A program made the position numbers and the translations under genes. The notes beneath the pieces are model-generated. The model saw only the letters and a list, made by a program, of their open reading frames with translations. It ran no database searches and was not told the DNA's origin. Of a DNA stretch of 5,657 bases, positions 1 to 5,650 are shown piece by piece (the stretch's first letter is position 1; each line of letters begins with the position of its first letter). The stretch comes from Bacteroidales bacterium (GTDB lineage Bacteria > Bacteroidota > Bacteroidia > Bacteroidales > 4484-276), in NCBI GenBank assembly GCA_029939965.1, contig JAOZRY010000242.1, positions 1-5,657 of the forward strand, read 5' to 3'.

Positions 1-1036
1 TGTTGCTGTTTCTTCGGGGGGTGTAGGAAACAATGCAGGTGCTAATTTTGTAGGAAACCCATATCCATCAACATTAAAAGCCAGTAGTTTCCTCGCTGCC
101 AACAACTCAACAGACGGATCAATAAACAAAACCATTGAGGGGACACTCTATTTTTGGGATGAACCGGGTTCGGGTGATTTTGAAAAAGGAGATTATGCCA
201 CACGAATCAGCTCAACAGGTAATCCGGGAGGTGGCAATAAAACGCCTACCGATTATATTAATCCGGGACAAGGTTTCTTCGTTGTTGCTGCATCATCGGG
301 CAATGTTACATTCGAAAATTCACAAAGAGAGCATGGAACTTCCGTATTCTTTAAAAGTGAATCTGAACTCAAAGATTTTAAACTTACTGTTAAAAATCTT
401 GAAACATCGGATCAAAACACAATTACAGTAGTTTTTGATGAAAACTCAACCGAAGGGTTTGATAAACTGTATGACGCTCCCAAGTGGCCGGGCAATCCTG
501 ATCTGTCGTTCTATAGTCTGCTTGGAAATAAAAAACTTGCAATAAATTCATTGCCTGAACTTGAAAATGGTGTTATGGTAAATGTTGGGCTTTATGCAGG
601 TAAATCAGGCAATTATACTTTCTCGGTGCATACTATGGATAACTTCGAACCCGGAACACCAATCGTGCTCGAAGATCGCCTCACCGGAGAACAAGTTGAT
701 TTTACTTTTAATCCTGAGTACAGTTTCACAATTTCTGAACCCGGAACTTATAATGATCGTTTTGTGTTGTATTTTAAATCAGCCGTTGGCATCAATCATG
801 ATATTTTAGTTAATGAACCTTTGGTTTCTGTCCAAAACAATCAGCTCAACATTACCAACCTTGAAGCAGGAAAAGTTGATGTTAGCCTTGTGGATGTAGC
901 TGGAAGAGTGATTGACAGAAGGTCTTTTTCAGGGTTATCATCTGTTTCTATGCCCCTTTCAGTAAGGTCAGGCATTTATATTTTGGGAATTTCAACAAAA
1001 CAACGTACATTTGCACACAAAATTTTTATCAGGTAA
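1..1036 (+). CDS. Secreted surface protein with C-terminal T9SS (type A-like) sorting domain, 3' part only
   Basis: The reading frame is open from the left edge (first full codon at base 2) to a TAA at 1034-1036, giving the last 344 residues of a longer protein. A TTG near 551 could be taken as a start, but the frame continues unbroken upstream with protein-like composition, so a start there would truncate the gene. Visible motifs are GNPYPS (fragment residues 18-23) and NPGQGFFV (around 88-94), a pairing familiar from large Bacteroidota surface proteins. NDRFVLYF (about 251-258) is the kind of strand that often precedes the sorting domain. The last 70 residues (about 274-344) look like a T9SS C-terminal domain: alternating strands, DVAGRV (298-303), SGIYILGI (323-330) and a basic end, HKIFIR. 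By family knowledge such proteins cross the outer membrane by T9SS and are anchored or released after the domain is cleaved. The usual YPNP-type opening of the domain is missing. The upstream passenger, and so the function, is outside the window. Confidence 0.85.
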   Translation, partial: VAVSSGGVGNNAGANFVGNPYPSTLKASSFLAANNSTDGSINKTIEGTLYFWDEPGSGDFEKGDYATRISSTGNPGGGNKTPTDYINPGQGFFVVAASSGNVTFENSQREHGTSVFFKSESELKDFKLTVKNLETSDQNTITVVFDENSTEGFDKLYDAPKWPGNPDLSFYSLLGNKKLAINSLPELENGVMVNVGLYAGKSGNYTFSVHTMDNFEPGTPIVLEDRLTGEQVDFTFNPEYSFTISEPGTYNDRFVLYFKSAVGINHDILVNEPLVSVQNNQLNITNLEAGKVDVSLVDVAGRVIDRRSFSGLSSVSMPLSVRSGIYILGISTKQRTFAHKIFIR

Positions 1037-1049
1037 AAAATTCGGATCA

Positions 1050-1274
1050 ATGAAAAAACATATTACAGTTTCAATTAGCATTTTTCTTTTATTTCTTTTA
1101 TTAGCTTTTGCAACACCGGTTTTGGCCGGATCACCTCCACCTCCTCCACCTGGTCATGGTACCAATGGTAATGTACCCGGCGGCGGCGCACCAATTGGCG
1201 AAGGATTGATTATACTTGTTGCCATGGGAGCAGCTTATGGCTACAAAAAATGGAAAGCAAAAGACGAAGAATAG
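1050..1274 (+). CDS. Small exported protein with proline run and APIG-type C-terminal membrane segment (PID-CTERM-like)
   Basis: This is a 74-residue protein starting at ATG 1050. A TTG at 1011 in the same frame would add 13 residues, but it overlaps the upstream gene and would bury the signal peptide, so I reject it. In order there is MKKH plus a long hydrophobic stretch forming a signal peptide, with likely cleavage after ATPVLA (residue 26). A run of six prolines (29-34) and a Gly/Asn-rich linker with GHG follow. Then come GGGAPIG (44-50), a short hydrophobic segment LIILVAMGAAYG (53-64) and a charged tail, KKWKAKDEE. This tripartite end (motif, membrane segment, basic tail) is seen in many tiny Bacteroidota proteins that I recall being annotated as PID-CTERM sorting-domain proteins. 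The name is from memory and the motif here reads PIG rather than PID. The gene begins 13 bases after the T9SS cargo gene and is followed by a terminator, so the two are probably one operon. The molecular function is unknown; an envelope location is likely. Confidence 0.8.
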   Translation: MKKHITVSISIFLLFLLLAFATPVLAGSPPPPPPGHGTNGNVPGGGAPIGEGLIILVAMGAAYGYKKWKAKDEE

Positions 1275-1299
1275 TTTCTAATAACGTATGAAATTTTTG

Positions 1300-1338
1300 A
1301 ACAGGCTTGCATTAAATAAATGTAAGCCTGTTTTGTTT
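1300..1338 (+). terminator. Rho-independent terminator of the T9SS cargo / small-protein unit
   Basis: Arms at 1300-1313 and 1319-1332 pair over 14 base pairs (left arm AACAGGCTTGCATT) with a single G-T wobble and a five-base loop, AAATA. The right arm runs directly into TTTTGTTT. It lies 26 bases after the stop of the small gene, in the right place to end that transcript. Confidence 0.85.
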
Positions 1339-1379
1339 CTGCAACTTTGGCAGGTTATTTCCCTTGTTTCTCAATCTAT

Positions 1380-1410
1380 GACTCATAATTGCTGCATTAA
1401 ATTATGAATC
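1380..1410. promoter_or_regulatory. Inverted repeat upstream of the DnaJ-family gene, possible operator
   Basis: TCATAATT (1383-1390) and AATTATGA (1400-1407) are perfect inverted copies separated by nine bases. With one mismatch the match extends to 11-base arms (1380-1390 and 1400-1410). It lies about 60 bases before the ATG of the co-chaperone gene, in the spacer that must hold its promoter. I could not find a clear TTTG / TAnnTTTG promoter pair nearby. It is AT-rich, so chance is possible. A regulator-binding site is only an inference. Confidence 0.3.
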
Positions 1411-1470
1411 TCACCATTTTGCACGAATTTTGATTACCCCGAAAACCTTTACAACACGAAATTTAAATAG

Positions 1471-2394
1471 ATGGAATACAGAGATTATTATAAAATATTA
1501 GAGGTTGATAAAAAAGCCACGCAAGATGATATAAAGAAAAGCTATCGCAAGTTGGCCAGGAAGTATCATCCTGATAAAAACCCTGACAACAAGCAGGCAG
1601 AAGAAAAATTTAAAGAGTTGCAGGAAGCTTATGAGGTACTCAAAGATGCTGAAAAACGCGAAAAATATGATCGGCTTGGTGCCAACTGGAAACAGCACCA
1701 ACATGCTGGTGCCGGAGGTTTCGGTTTTTCGCAATGGGCCAATGCAGGTGGAGGTCGCCAGTATCGAAGTGCTTCGTTTGATGATATGTTTGGCGGGGGC
1801 GGTGGTTATAGCGATTTCTTCGAAAGCTTTTTCGGAGGCCGGGGTGGTGGAAAACGTGCAGGAGGTTTCCGGCAGATGAAAGGTCAGGATTATGAGGCCA
1901 ATATCAGGCTTAGCCTTACTGATGCCTATCACGGAACTTCAACTGTACTTAATGTGGGCAACAAAAAGATAAAAGTAAATTTGAAACCCGGTGTAAAAAA
2001 CGGACAAATTTTACGTGTGAAAGGTAAAGGTGGTGCTTCTCAGTCGGGTGGTAATAATGGCGATCTTCTTCTGAAACTTTCGGTGATCAACAATACCAAT
2101 TTTCAACTTGATGGGAATGATCTTAGGCTCGATCAGGAGATTGACCTATATACGATAATACTTGGCGGAAAGCTTACGGTGAACACCATGAAAAAGCCAA
2201 TTAATATCAATATCCCACCTGAATCATCCAATGGAAAGGTTTTGCGACTCAAAGGACAGGGGATGCCGATTTTTGGAAAATCAGACGAATATGGAGATTT
2301 GTACCTGAAGATGACTGTATCGCTACCTGCCAACCTCAACCCCGAAGAGACAGAGCTTTTTACAAAACTCTCGGAAATGAGAAAAAACAAGTAG
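1471..2394 (+). CDS. cbpA: DnaJ-family co-chaperone, CbpA type (class B, no zinc finger)
   Basis: The 307-residue product is close to the length of E. coli CbpA (about 306). The J domain (about 4-70) has HPD at residues 33-35, the motif that stimulates DnaK ATPase, and ends in KYDRLG. A Gly/Phe-rich linker follows (about 79-133). Then come two beta-sandwich substrate-binding domains: the first begins near 139 (QDYEANIRLSL), the second near 218, with LRLKGQGMP (258-266) and GDLYLK (275-280) as typical repeats. The final helix, ETELFTKLSEM, fits the dimerisation end. There are no CxxCxGxG repeats, which excludes a classical zinc-binding DnaJ. By family knowledge it works in the cytoplasm, delivering unfolded clients to DnaK; DNA binding is known for E. 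coli CbpA but cannot be read here. The start is firm, because an in-frame TAG (1468-1470) directly precedes the ATG. No CbpM-like modulator gene lies downstream, and the next gene is 211 bases away. The gene symbol follows domain layout; orthology to E. coli CbpA is not proven. Confidence 0.92.
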   Translation: MEYRDYYKILEVDKKATQDDIKKSYRKLARKYHPDKNPDNKQAEEKFKELQEAYEVLKDAEKREKYDRLGANWKQHQHAGAGGFGFSQWANAGGGRQYRSASFDDMFGGGGGYSDFFESFFGGRGGGKRAGGFRQMKGQDYEANIRLSLTDAYHGTSTVLNVGNKKIKVNLKPGVKNGQILRVKGKGGASQSGGNNGDLLLKLSVINNTNFQLDGNDLRLDQEIDLYTIILGGKLTVNTMKKPININIPPESSNGKVLRLKGQGMPIFGKSDEYGDLYLKMTVSLPANLNPEETELFTKLSEMRKNK

Positions 2395-2594
2395 AAATCG
2401 GTAGATAAAATCAGATAGCAGATTTGCATTGAATCAACTCGTGCCTTATTTCAGGTAAACCAAAAATGCCATACAACCAACCAATGCAACGGTTCTCCCA
2501 TTTAATTATCTCAACCACCCAAAATATTTAGTTTACAAAGCCGTTACTGAAATTAAATTCATTAACCAAAAACGACTTATCGACTAAACCATTA

Positions 2595-2605
2595 CCTCCC
2601 TCCTT
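2595..2605 (+). promoter_or_regulatory. Pyrimidine tract directly before the receptor start codon
   Basis: CCTCCCTCCTT abuts the ATG of the receptor gene. This is the opposite of a Shine-Dalgarno sequence: it resembles its complement. Bacteroidota seldom use Shine-Dalgarno pairing, so initiation without it is expected. A role for the pyrimidine run is only a possibility. Confidence 0.2.
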
Positions 2606-4921
2606 ATGAAAAACATCTATGCCGCTGTCATTGTTTCATTTTCATTACTAACACTTTTTGGGTTTCAAAATTCACAAGCTCAAAATGGTACTATTCGTGG
2701 ATTCATATACGAAAAGGAGACCGGCGAACCCATCATTTTTACTAATGTTTATCTTTATAAAACTTCATTCGGAGCTGCATCAGATGTAAACGGTTATTTT
2801 GCCATTACCAAAATTCCACCTGGAAATTACACTCTTATGGTAACCTATCTTGGGTACGATACCCTTAGAATGGATGTAAACGTTAAACCGGATCAGATAT
2901 ACACAAAAAATCTTTACCTCACCAAATCATCTGTAATGTTGGGAACAGTGAGTATATCAGCAGAACGACAGGCTGCTTCAACTGAAACCCAAACCTCGAT
3001 TGTAAAAGTTACACCACTTGATATAAAACAAATTCCTACGGTTGGTGGTCAGGCCGACATTGCTCAATATTTGCAGGTTCTTCCGGGTGTAATATTTACC
3101 GGCGATCAGGGTGGGCAACTTTACATCAGGGGAGGATCGCCTATTCAAAACAAAGTAATGCTCGATGGTATGGTAATCTACAATCCGTTTCACTCCATCG
3201 GGTTGTTCTCAGTATTTGAAACCGACATCATTAGAAATGCAGATATTTATACCGGTGGTTTTAATGCCGATCATGGAGGAAGAATTTCTTCGGTTATGGA
3301 CATTACTACGAGAGATGGAAATAAAAAGAGAATGGCCGGAAAAATTGGAGCCTCAACGTTTGGGGCAAGTGTATTGATTGAGGGGCCGATTAAAAAACAA
3401 CCGGAAAATGGGGGTGGAAGTTCATCATTTATTTTTTCTGCCAAAAACTCCTATCTGGAGCAAAGTTCAAAAGTATTCTACAATTATGTAAATGAAGATG
3501 GATTACCTTTTAATTTTCTTGATTTGTATGGAAAACTTTCGATCAACGGAGCCAATGGAAGTAAATTAAATTTGTTTGGATTTAATTTTACTGATAAGGT
3601 AAACTATCAGGACATATCAGATTATAGCTGGGATGCCTTTGGTGGTGGAGCCAATTTTGTTGTCATTCCCGGAAGTTCGCCTGTTTTGATGGAAGGGATT
3701 TTTGCTTATTCATCATACAAAATGCAGATGAACGAAGAAAATCAGCAGCCTCGAATGAGTTCGATAAATGGATTTAATGCAGGTTTGAATTTCACTTATT
3801 TCATGGGTAAAGACGAACTTAAATATGGGTTGGAACTCAATGGCTTTAAAACAGAATTTGAGTTTTTTAATGAAAACGGTTCACGTATCCAGCAAGAGCA
3901 AAATACAACCGAAATATCGCTCTATGGAAAATATAAACTTACAGCCGGAAAATTCCTCATTGAACCCGGGATACGTTTGCAGTGGTATGCTTCACTATCG
4001 GAGATATCGCTTGAGCCACGATTTGCAATGAAGTACAACGCTACTGACCGGACAAGGATAAAACTTGCAGCAGGATTTTATTCCCAAAATCTTATCAGTG
4101 CTCGTTCCGATCGCGATGTAGTAAATCTTTTTTATGGTTTCCTGTCAGGGCCTGATAATCTGCCGGAAGAGTTTGATGGAGAAGAAGTAACCAGCAAACT
4201 TCAAAAATCGCAGCACCTGATACTCGGTGTAGAGCAGGATTTATCGAATCATTTGACCATAAACCTTGAGGGCTATTACAAATATTTCCCTCAGCTCACA
4301 AATCTGAATCGCTATAAAATCTATGATGAAAATGATGCTCCTGCCGGAACTCCCGACATTGAGAAAAAAGATTTCCTGATCGAAAAAGGAAAAGCTTATG
4401 GCATTGACCTTTCATTAAAATACAAAAAGAAAGGATTCTATTTCTGGAGTGCATATTCGTTTGCTTTTGTTGAAAGATATGATGGTACTATATGGTATTA
4501 TCCTCACTACGATCGCCGTCACAACCTTAATATGCTCGGTTCATACACATTTGGTGCCCTGCAACAATGGGAGATTAGTGTGCGGTGGAATTTTGGTACA
4601 GGTTTCCCGTTTACACAAACGCAGGGATATTTCGAAAAGCTACTCTTTACGGATGGAATAAATTCGGATTATACTACTGAGAATGGTATTATGGGTATTC
4701 AGTATGCTGAACTAAATGAGGGCAGGCTGCCAACCTACCACAGGCTCGATTTTAATCTCAAAAGGTTTTTCTTTTTAAGCGAAACTGTTAAGCTGCAGGC
4801 CGATTTTAGTGTTACTAATATTTACGATCGCGAAAATGTGTTTTATGTAAACCGCATTACCAGCGATGTTGTTCGTCAGTTGCCCATTATGCCCAGCCTT
4901 GGACTTACCATGACATTTTAA
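2606..4921 (+). CDS. TonB-dependent outer-membrane receptor with N-terminal carboxypeptidase-regulatory-like domain
   Basis: This is a complete 771-residue protein. Residues 1-25 form a signal peptide with likely cleavage at SQA|Q. A carboxypeptidase-regulatory-like (CarboxypepD_reg) domain spans about 28-108: GTIRGFIYEKETGEPI, then DVNGYFAITKIPPGNYTL and YLGYDTL. LGTVSISAERQ (112-122) follows where a TonB-box-like segment would sit. The plug domain (about 128-237) carries LPGV, YIRGGSP (173-179), VMLDGMVIYNPFH (184-196), IYTGGFNADHGGRISSVMDI (214-233) and TTRDGN. The remainder (about 245-771) is rich in alternating aromatic beta strands, including NLKRFFFLSE and DFSVTNIYDREN, and ends in the terminal Phe typical of outer-membrane barrels. 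By family knowledge it takes up a ligand across the outer membrane using energy from TonB-ExbB-ExbD. The ligand cannot be told from sequence. The protein is shorter than typical SusC receptors and no SusD-like lipoprotein follows, so a glycan-uptake SusCD pair is unlikely here. A terminator follows closely, suggesting a single-gene transcript. Confidence 0.93.
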   Translation: MKNIYAAVIVSFSLLTLFGFQNSQAQNGTIRGFIYEKETGEPIIFTNVYLYKTSFGAASDVNGYFAITKIPPGNYTLMVTYLGYDTLRMDVNVKPDQIYTKNLYLTKSSVMLGTVSISAERQAASTETQTSIVKVTPLDIKQIPTVGGQADIAQYLQVLPGVIFTGDQGGQLYIRGGSPIQNKVMLDGMVIYNPFHSIGLFSVFETDIIRNADIYTGGFNADHGGRISSVMDITTRDGNKKRMAGKIGASTFGASVLIEGPIKKQPENGGGSSSFIFSAKNSYLEQSSKVFYNYVNEDGLPFNFLDLYGKLSINGANGSKLNLFGFNFTDKVNYQDISDYSWDAFGGGANFVVIPGSSPVLMEGIFAYSSYKMQMNEENQQPRMSSINGFNAGLNFTYFMGKDELKYGLELNGFKTEFEFFNENGSRIQQEQNTTEISLYGKYKLTAGKFLIEPGIRLQWYASLSEISLEPRFAMKYNATDRTRIKLAAGFYSQNLISARSDRDVVNLFYGFLSGPDNLPEEFDGEEVTSKLQKSQHLILGVEQDLSNHLTINLEGYYKYFPQLTNLNRYKIYDENDAPAGTPDIEKKDFLIEKGKAYGIDLSLKYKKKGFYFWSAYSFAFVERYDGTIWYYPHYDRRHNLNMLGSYTFGALQQWEISVRWNFGTGFPFTQTQGYFEKLLFTDGINSDYTTENGIMGIQYAELNEGRLPTYHRLDFNLKRFFFLSETVKLQADFSVTNIYDRENVFYVNRITSDVVRQLPIMPSLGLTMTF

Positions 4922-4942
4922 CCCATTTAAAATTAAAGCAAA

Positions 4943-4982
4943 AAAAAACCCTCCGCAGGGGGCATTTTGCGGAAGGTTTTTT
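4943..4982 (+). terminator. Rho-independent terminator after the TonB-dependent receptor gene
   Basis: Arms at 4943-4957 and 4968-4982 pair over 15 positions with one C-A mismatch. The core is CTCCGCA against TGCGGAAG, and the loop is GGGGGCATTT. The right arm ends in six T residues and the left begins in a run of A residues, so it could stop transcription from either side. It starts 21 bases after the receptor stop codon. The left arm can also form a small competing hairpin, CCCT (4949-4952) with AGGG (4957-4960). Confidence 0.88.
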
Positions 4983-5289
4983 ACTCTATTAGGGGGTTAC
5001 GAGTTGAAAGATAGAAATAACCAAACCTTTCTAAATGAATAATTCAACCCGATTGCATCACAAACTGTTTTCTGGAATTTGGGAACGTAGAAAAGGAATT
5101 TCCGGAAGGGTAAAATGGATAATTCTGCCTGATTTTACAATGGACAATTTGTAACATACAGTTTTGAGATGCAATATTTTAAAGAACGAATGATATTATT
5201 ATTTATCAGGTTGCTAAAGTATAACACAAATTGATGAAAACCAAAAACACATTGCAAATATAAATATATGTGCATTTGATCTATGTATT

Positions 5290-5352
5290 CATATTTCGAA
5301 TAAACGCTGGCACATTTCGAATAAACGCTGGCACATTTCGAATAAGCGTATT
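5290..5352. repeat. Three tandem 21-base direct repeats
   Basis: The units begin at 5290, 5311 and 5332. The shared core is ATTTCGAATAAACGCTGG, preceded by CA and T or C. Units one and two differ at a single base (5292 versus 5313). Unit three matches through CACATTTCGAATAA, then has G for A, keeps CG, and diverges into a promoter-like TATTTTTG. Each unit contains the palindrome TTCGAA. A 21-base period is two helical turns, which would put bound proteins on the same DNA face. There are no spacers, so this is not a CRISPR array. It may be a set of regulator-binding sites or simply a minisatellite. Confidence 0.85.
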
Positions 5353-5356
5353 TTTG
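5349..5356 (+). promoter_or_regulatory. Bacteroidota-type -7 promoter box overlapping the third repeat
   Basis: TATTTTTG is an exact match to the TAnnTTTG consensus of the main Bacteroidota sigma factor. No TTTG -33 element is found at the expected distance upstream; the tandem repeats occupy that place. If it is a real promoter it may depend on a protein bound to the repeats. An eight-base match in AT-rich DNA can also arise by chance. Confidence 0.35.
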
Positions 5357-5362
5357 AAAAAA

Positions 5363-5437
5363 GTTTTAAAAACCTTAAATTTAAATCCATTCTAAATTAA
5401 TAAGCCCGATAATCGTTCTGATTGGGCTTTCTTTTTC
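5363..5437 (+). ncRNA. Candidate small RNA between the -7 box and the terminator
   Basis: The -7 box at 5349-5356 predicts a transcript starting near 5363, and a hairpin terminator ends near 5437, so the RNA would be about 75 bases. It has no meaningful reading frame: an A/T-rich 5' part, then the terminator hairpin. This rests only on the order of signals (repeats, promoter box, terminator); I recognise no known RNA family. The start is an estimate. The alternative is that the terminator ends a longer transcript or is a leftover. Confidence 0.25.
5402..5437 (+). terminator. Rho-independent terminator without an adjacent gene
   Basis: AAGCCCGAT (5402-5410) pairs with ATTGGGCTT (5421-5429) over nine base pairs with one G-T wobble and a ten-base loop. 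It is followed by TTTCTTTTTC. The AAGCCC/GGGCTT plus T-tract form is very common in Bacteroidota. No gene ends just upstream: the receptor stop is about 480 bases away and already has its own terminator. Confidence 0.75.
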
Positions 5438-5462
5438 GAGATACCTCTTGATGCTTTTTCCT

Positions 5463-5476
5463 GTTTTTGCAAAAAC
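5463..5476. repeat. 14-base perfect palindrome
   Basis: GTTTTTGCAAAAAC reads the same on both strands. Shortly downstream TTGTTTTTG occurs twice (5500-5508 and 5518-5526), 18 bases apart and sharing GTTTTTG with the palindrome. These could be half-sites for a regulator of a gene beyond the right edge, but the composition is simple. Confidence 0.35.
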
Positions 5477-5548
5477 TTGTTGAGGGTTTATTTAGTATCT
5501 TGTTTTTGATATTCGTGTTGTTTTTGGCAAGATATTATAATTTAAATA

Positions 5549-5584
5549 AGATTAAAATGATTGTCAACCAATCTCATTTAATCT
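5549..5584. repeat. Long imperfect inverted repeat (hairpin)
   Basis: The left arm AGATTAAAATGATTG (5549-5563) faces the right arm CAATCTCATTTAATCT (5569-5584) across a five-base loop, TCAAC. About 14 base pairs form, with one bulged A on the left and two bulged bases on the right. No T-tract follows, so it is not an ordinary terminator. Confidence 0.6.
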
Positions 5585-5586
5585 CG

Positions 5587-5650
5587 TTGCCTCGTAGTAC
5601 CAAGCGGCAGGGATTGGAGTGGTAGCTTGTCGCAAGTGGCGGCTGATATT
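5587..5650. repeat. GC-richer intergenic segment resembling a dispersed Bacteroidota repeat
   Basis: From about 5587 the base composition shifts from AT-rich to GC-richer, with GCGGCAGGGATTGGAGTGG and a small hairpin CTTG-TCG-CAAG (5626-5636) followed by GGCGGCTG. The GGGATTGnAGnGG pattern followed by AGC resembles dispersed intergenic repeats I recall from Bacteroidota genomes. That resemblance is from memory and only one copy is in this window. The only frames through it are a few dozen codons long. Confidence 0.25.

Noticed and set aside
135..431. 98-codon frame overlapping the first gene
   Set aside because: It lies in another frame of the T9SS cargo gene and has no recognisable motif.
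551..1036. Separate 161-residue gene starting at TTG 551
   Set aside because: The same frame is open and protein-like all the way to the left edge, including GNPYPS and GQGFFV motifs. TTG 551 is an internal leucine codon.
1011..1049. TTG upstream start for the small exported protein
   Set aside because: It would overlap the preceding gene and put 13 charged residues before a clear signal peptide that begins with MKKH at 1050.
1498..1932. 144-codon frame on the minus strand within the co-chaperone gene
   Set aside because: It lies wholly inside the DnaJ-family gene on the opposite strand and its translation shows no domain.
2395..2605. Possible small gene or terminator between the co-chaperone and receptor genes
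   Set aside because: No frame with a plausible product is present. The only stem found (AAATC/GATTT at 2408-2425) is five base pairs and lacks a T-tract. No clear promoter pair was found either.
5290..5352. CRISPR-like array
   Set aside because: The 21-base units are directly adjacent with no spacers.
5557..5625. 22-codon frame starting ATG ATT GTC
   Set aside because: Too short, begins inside a hairpin, and has no supporting motif.
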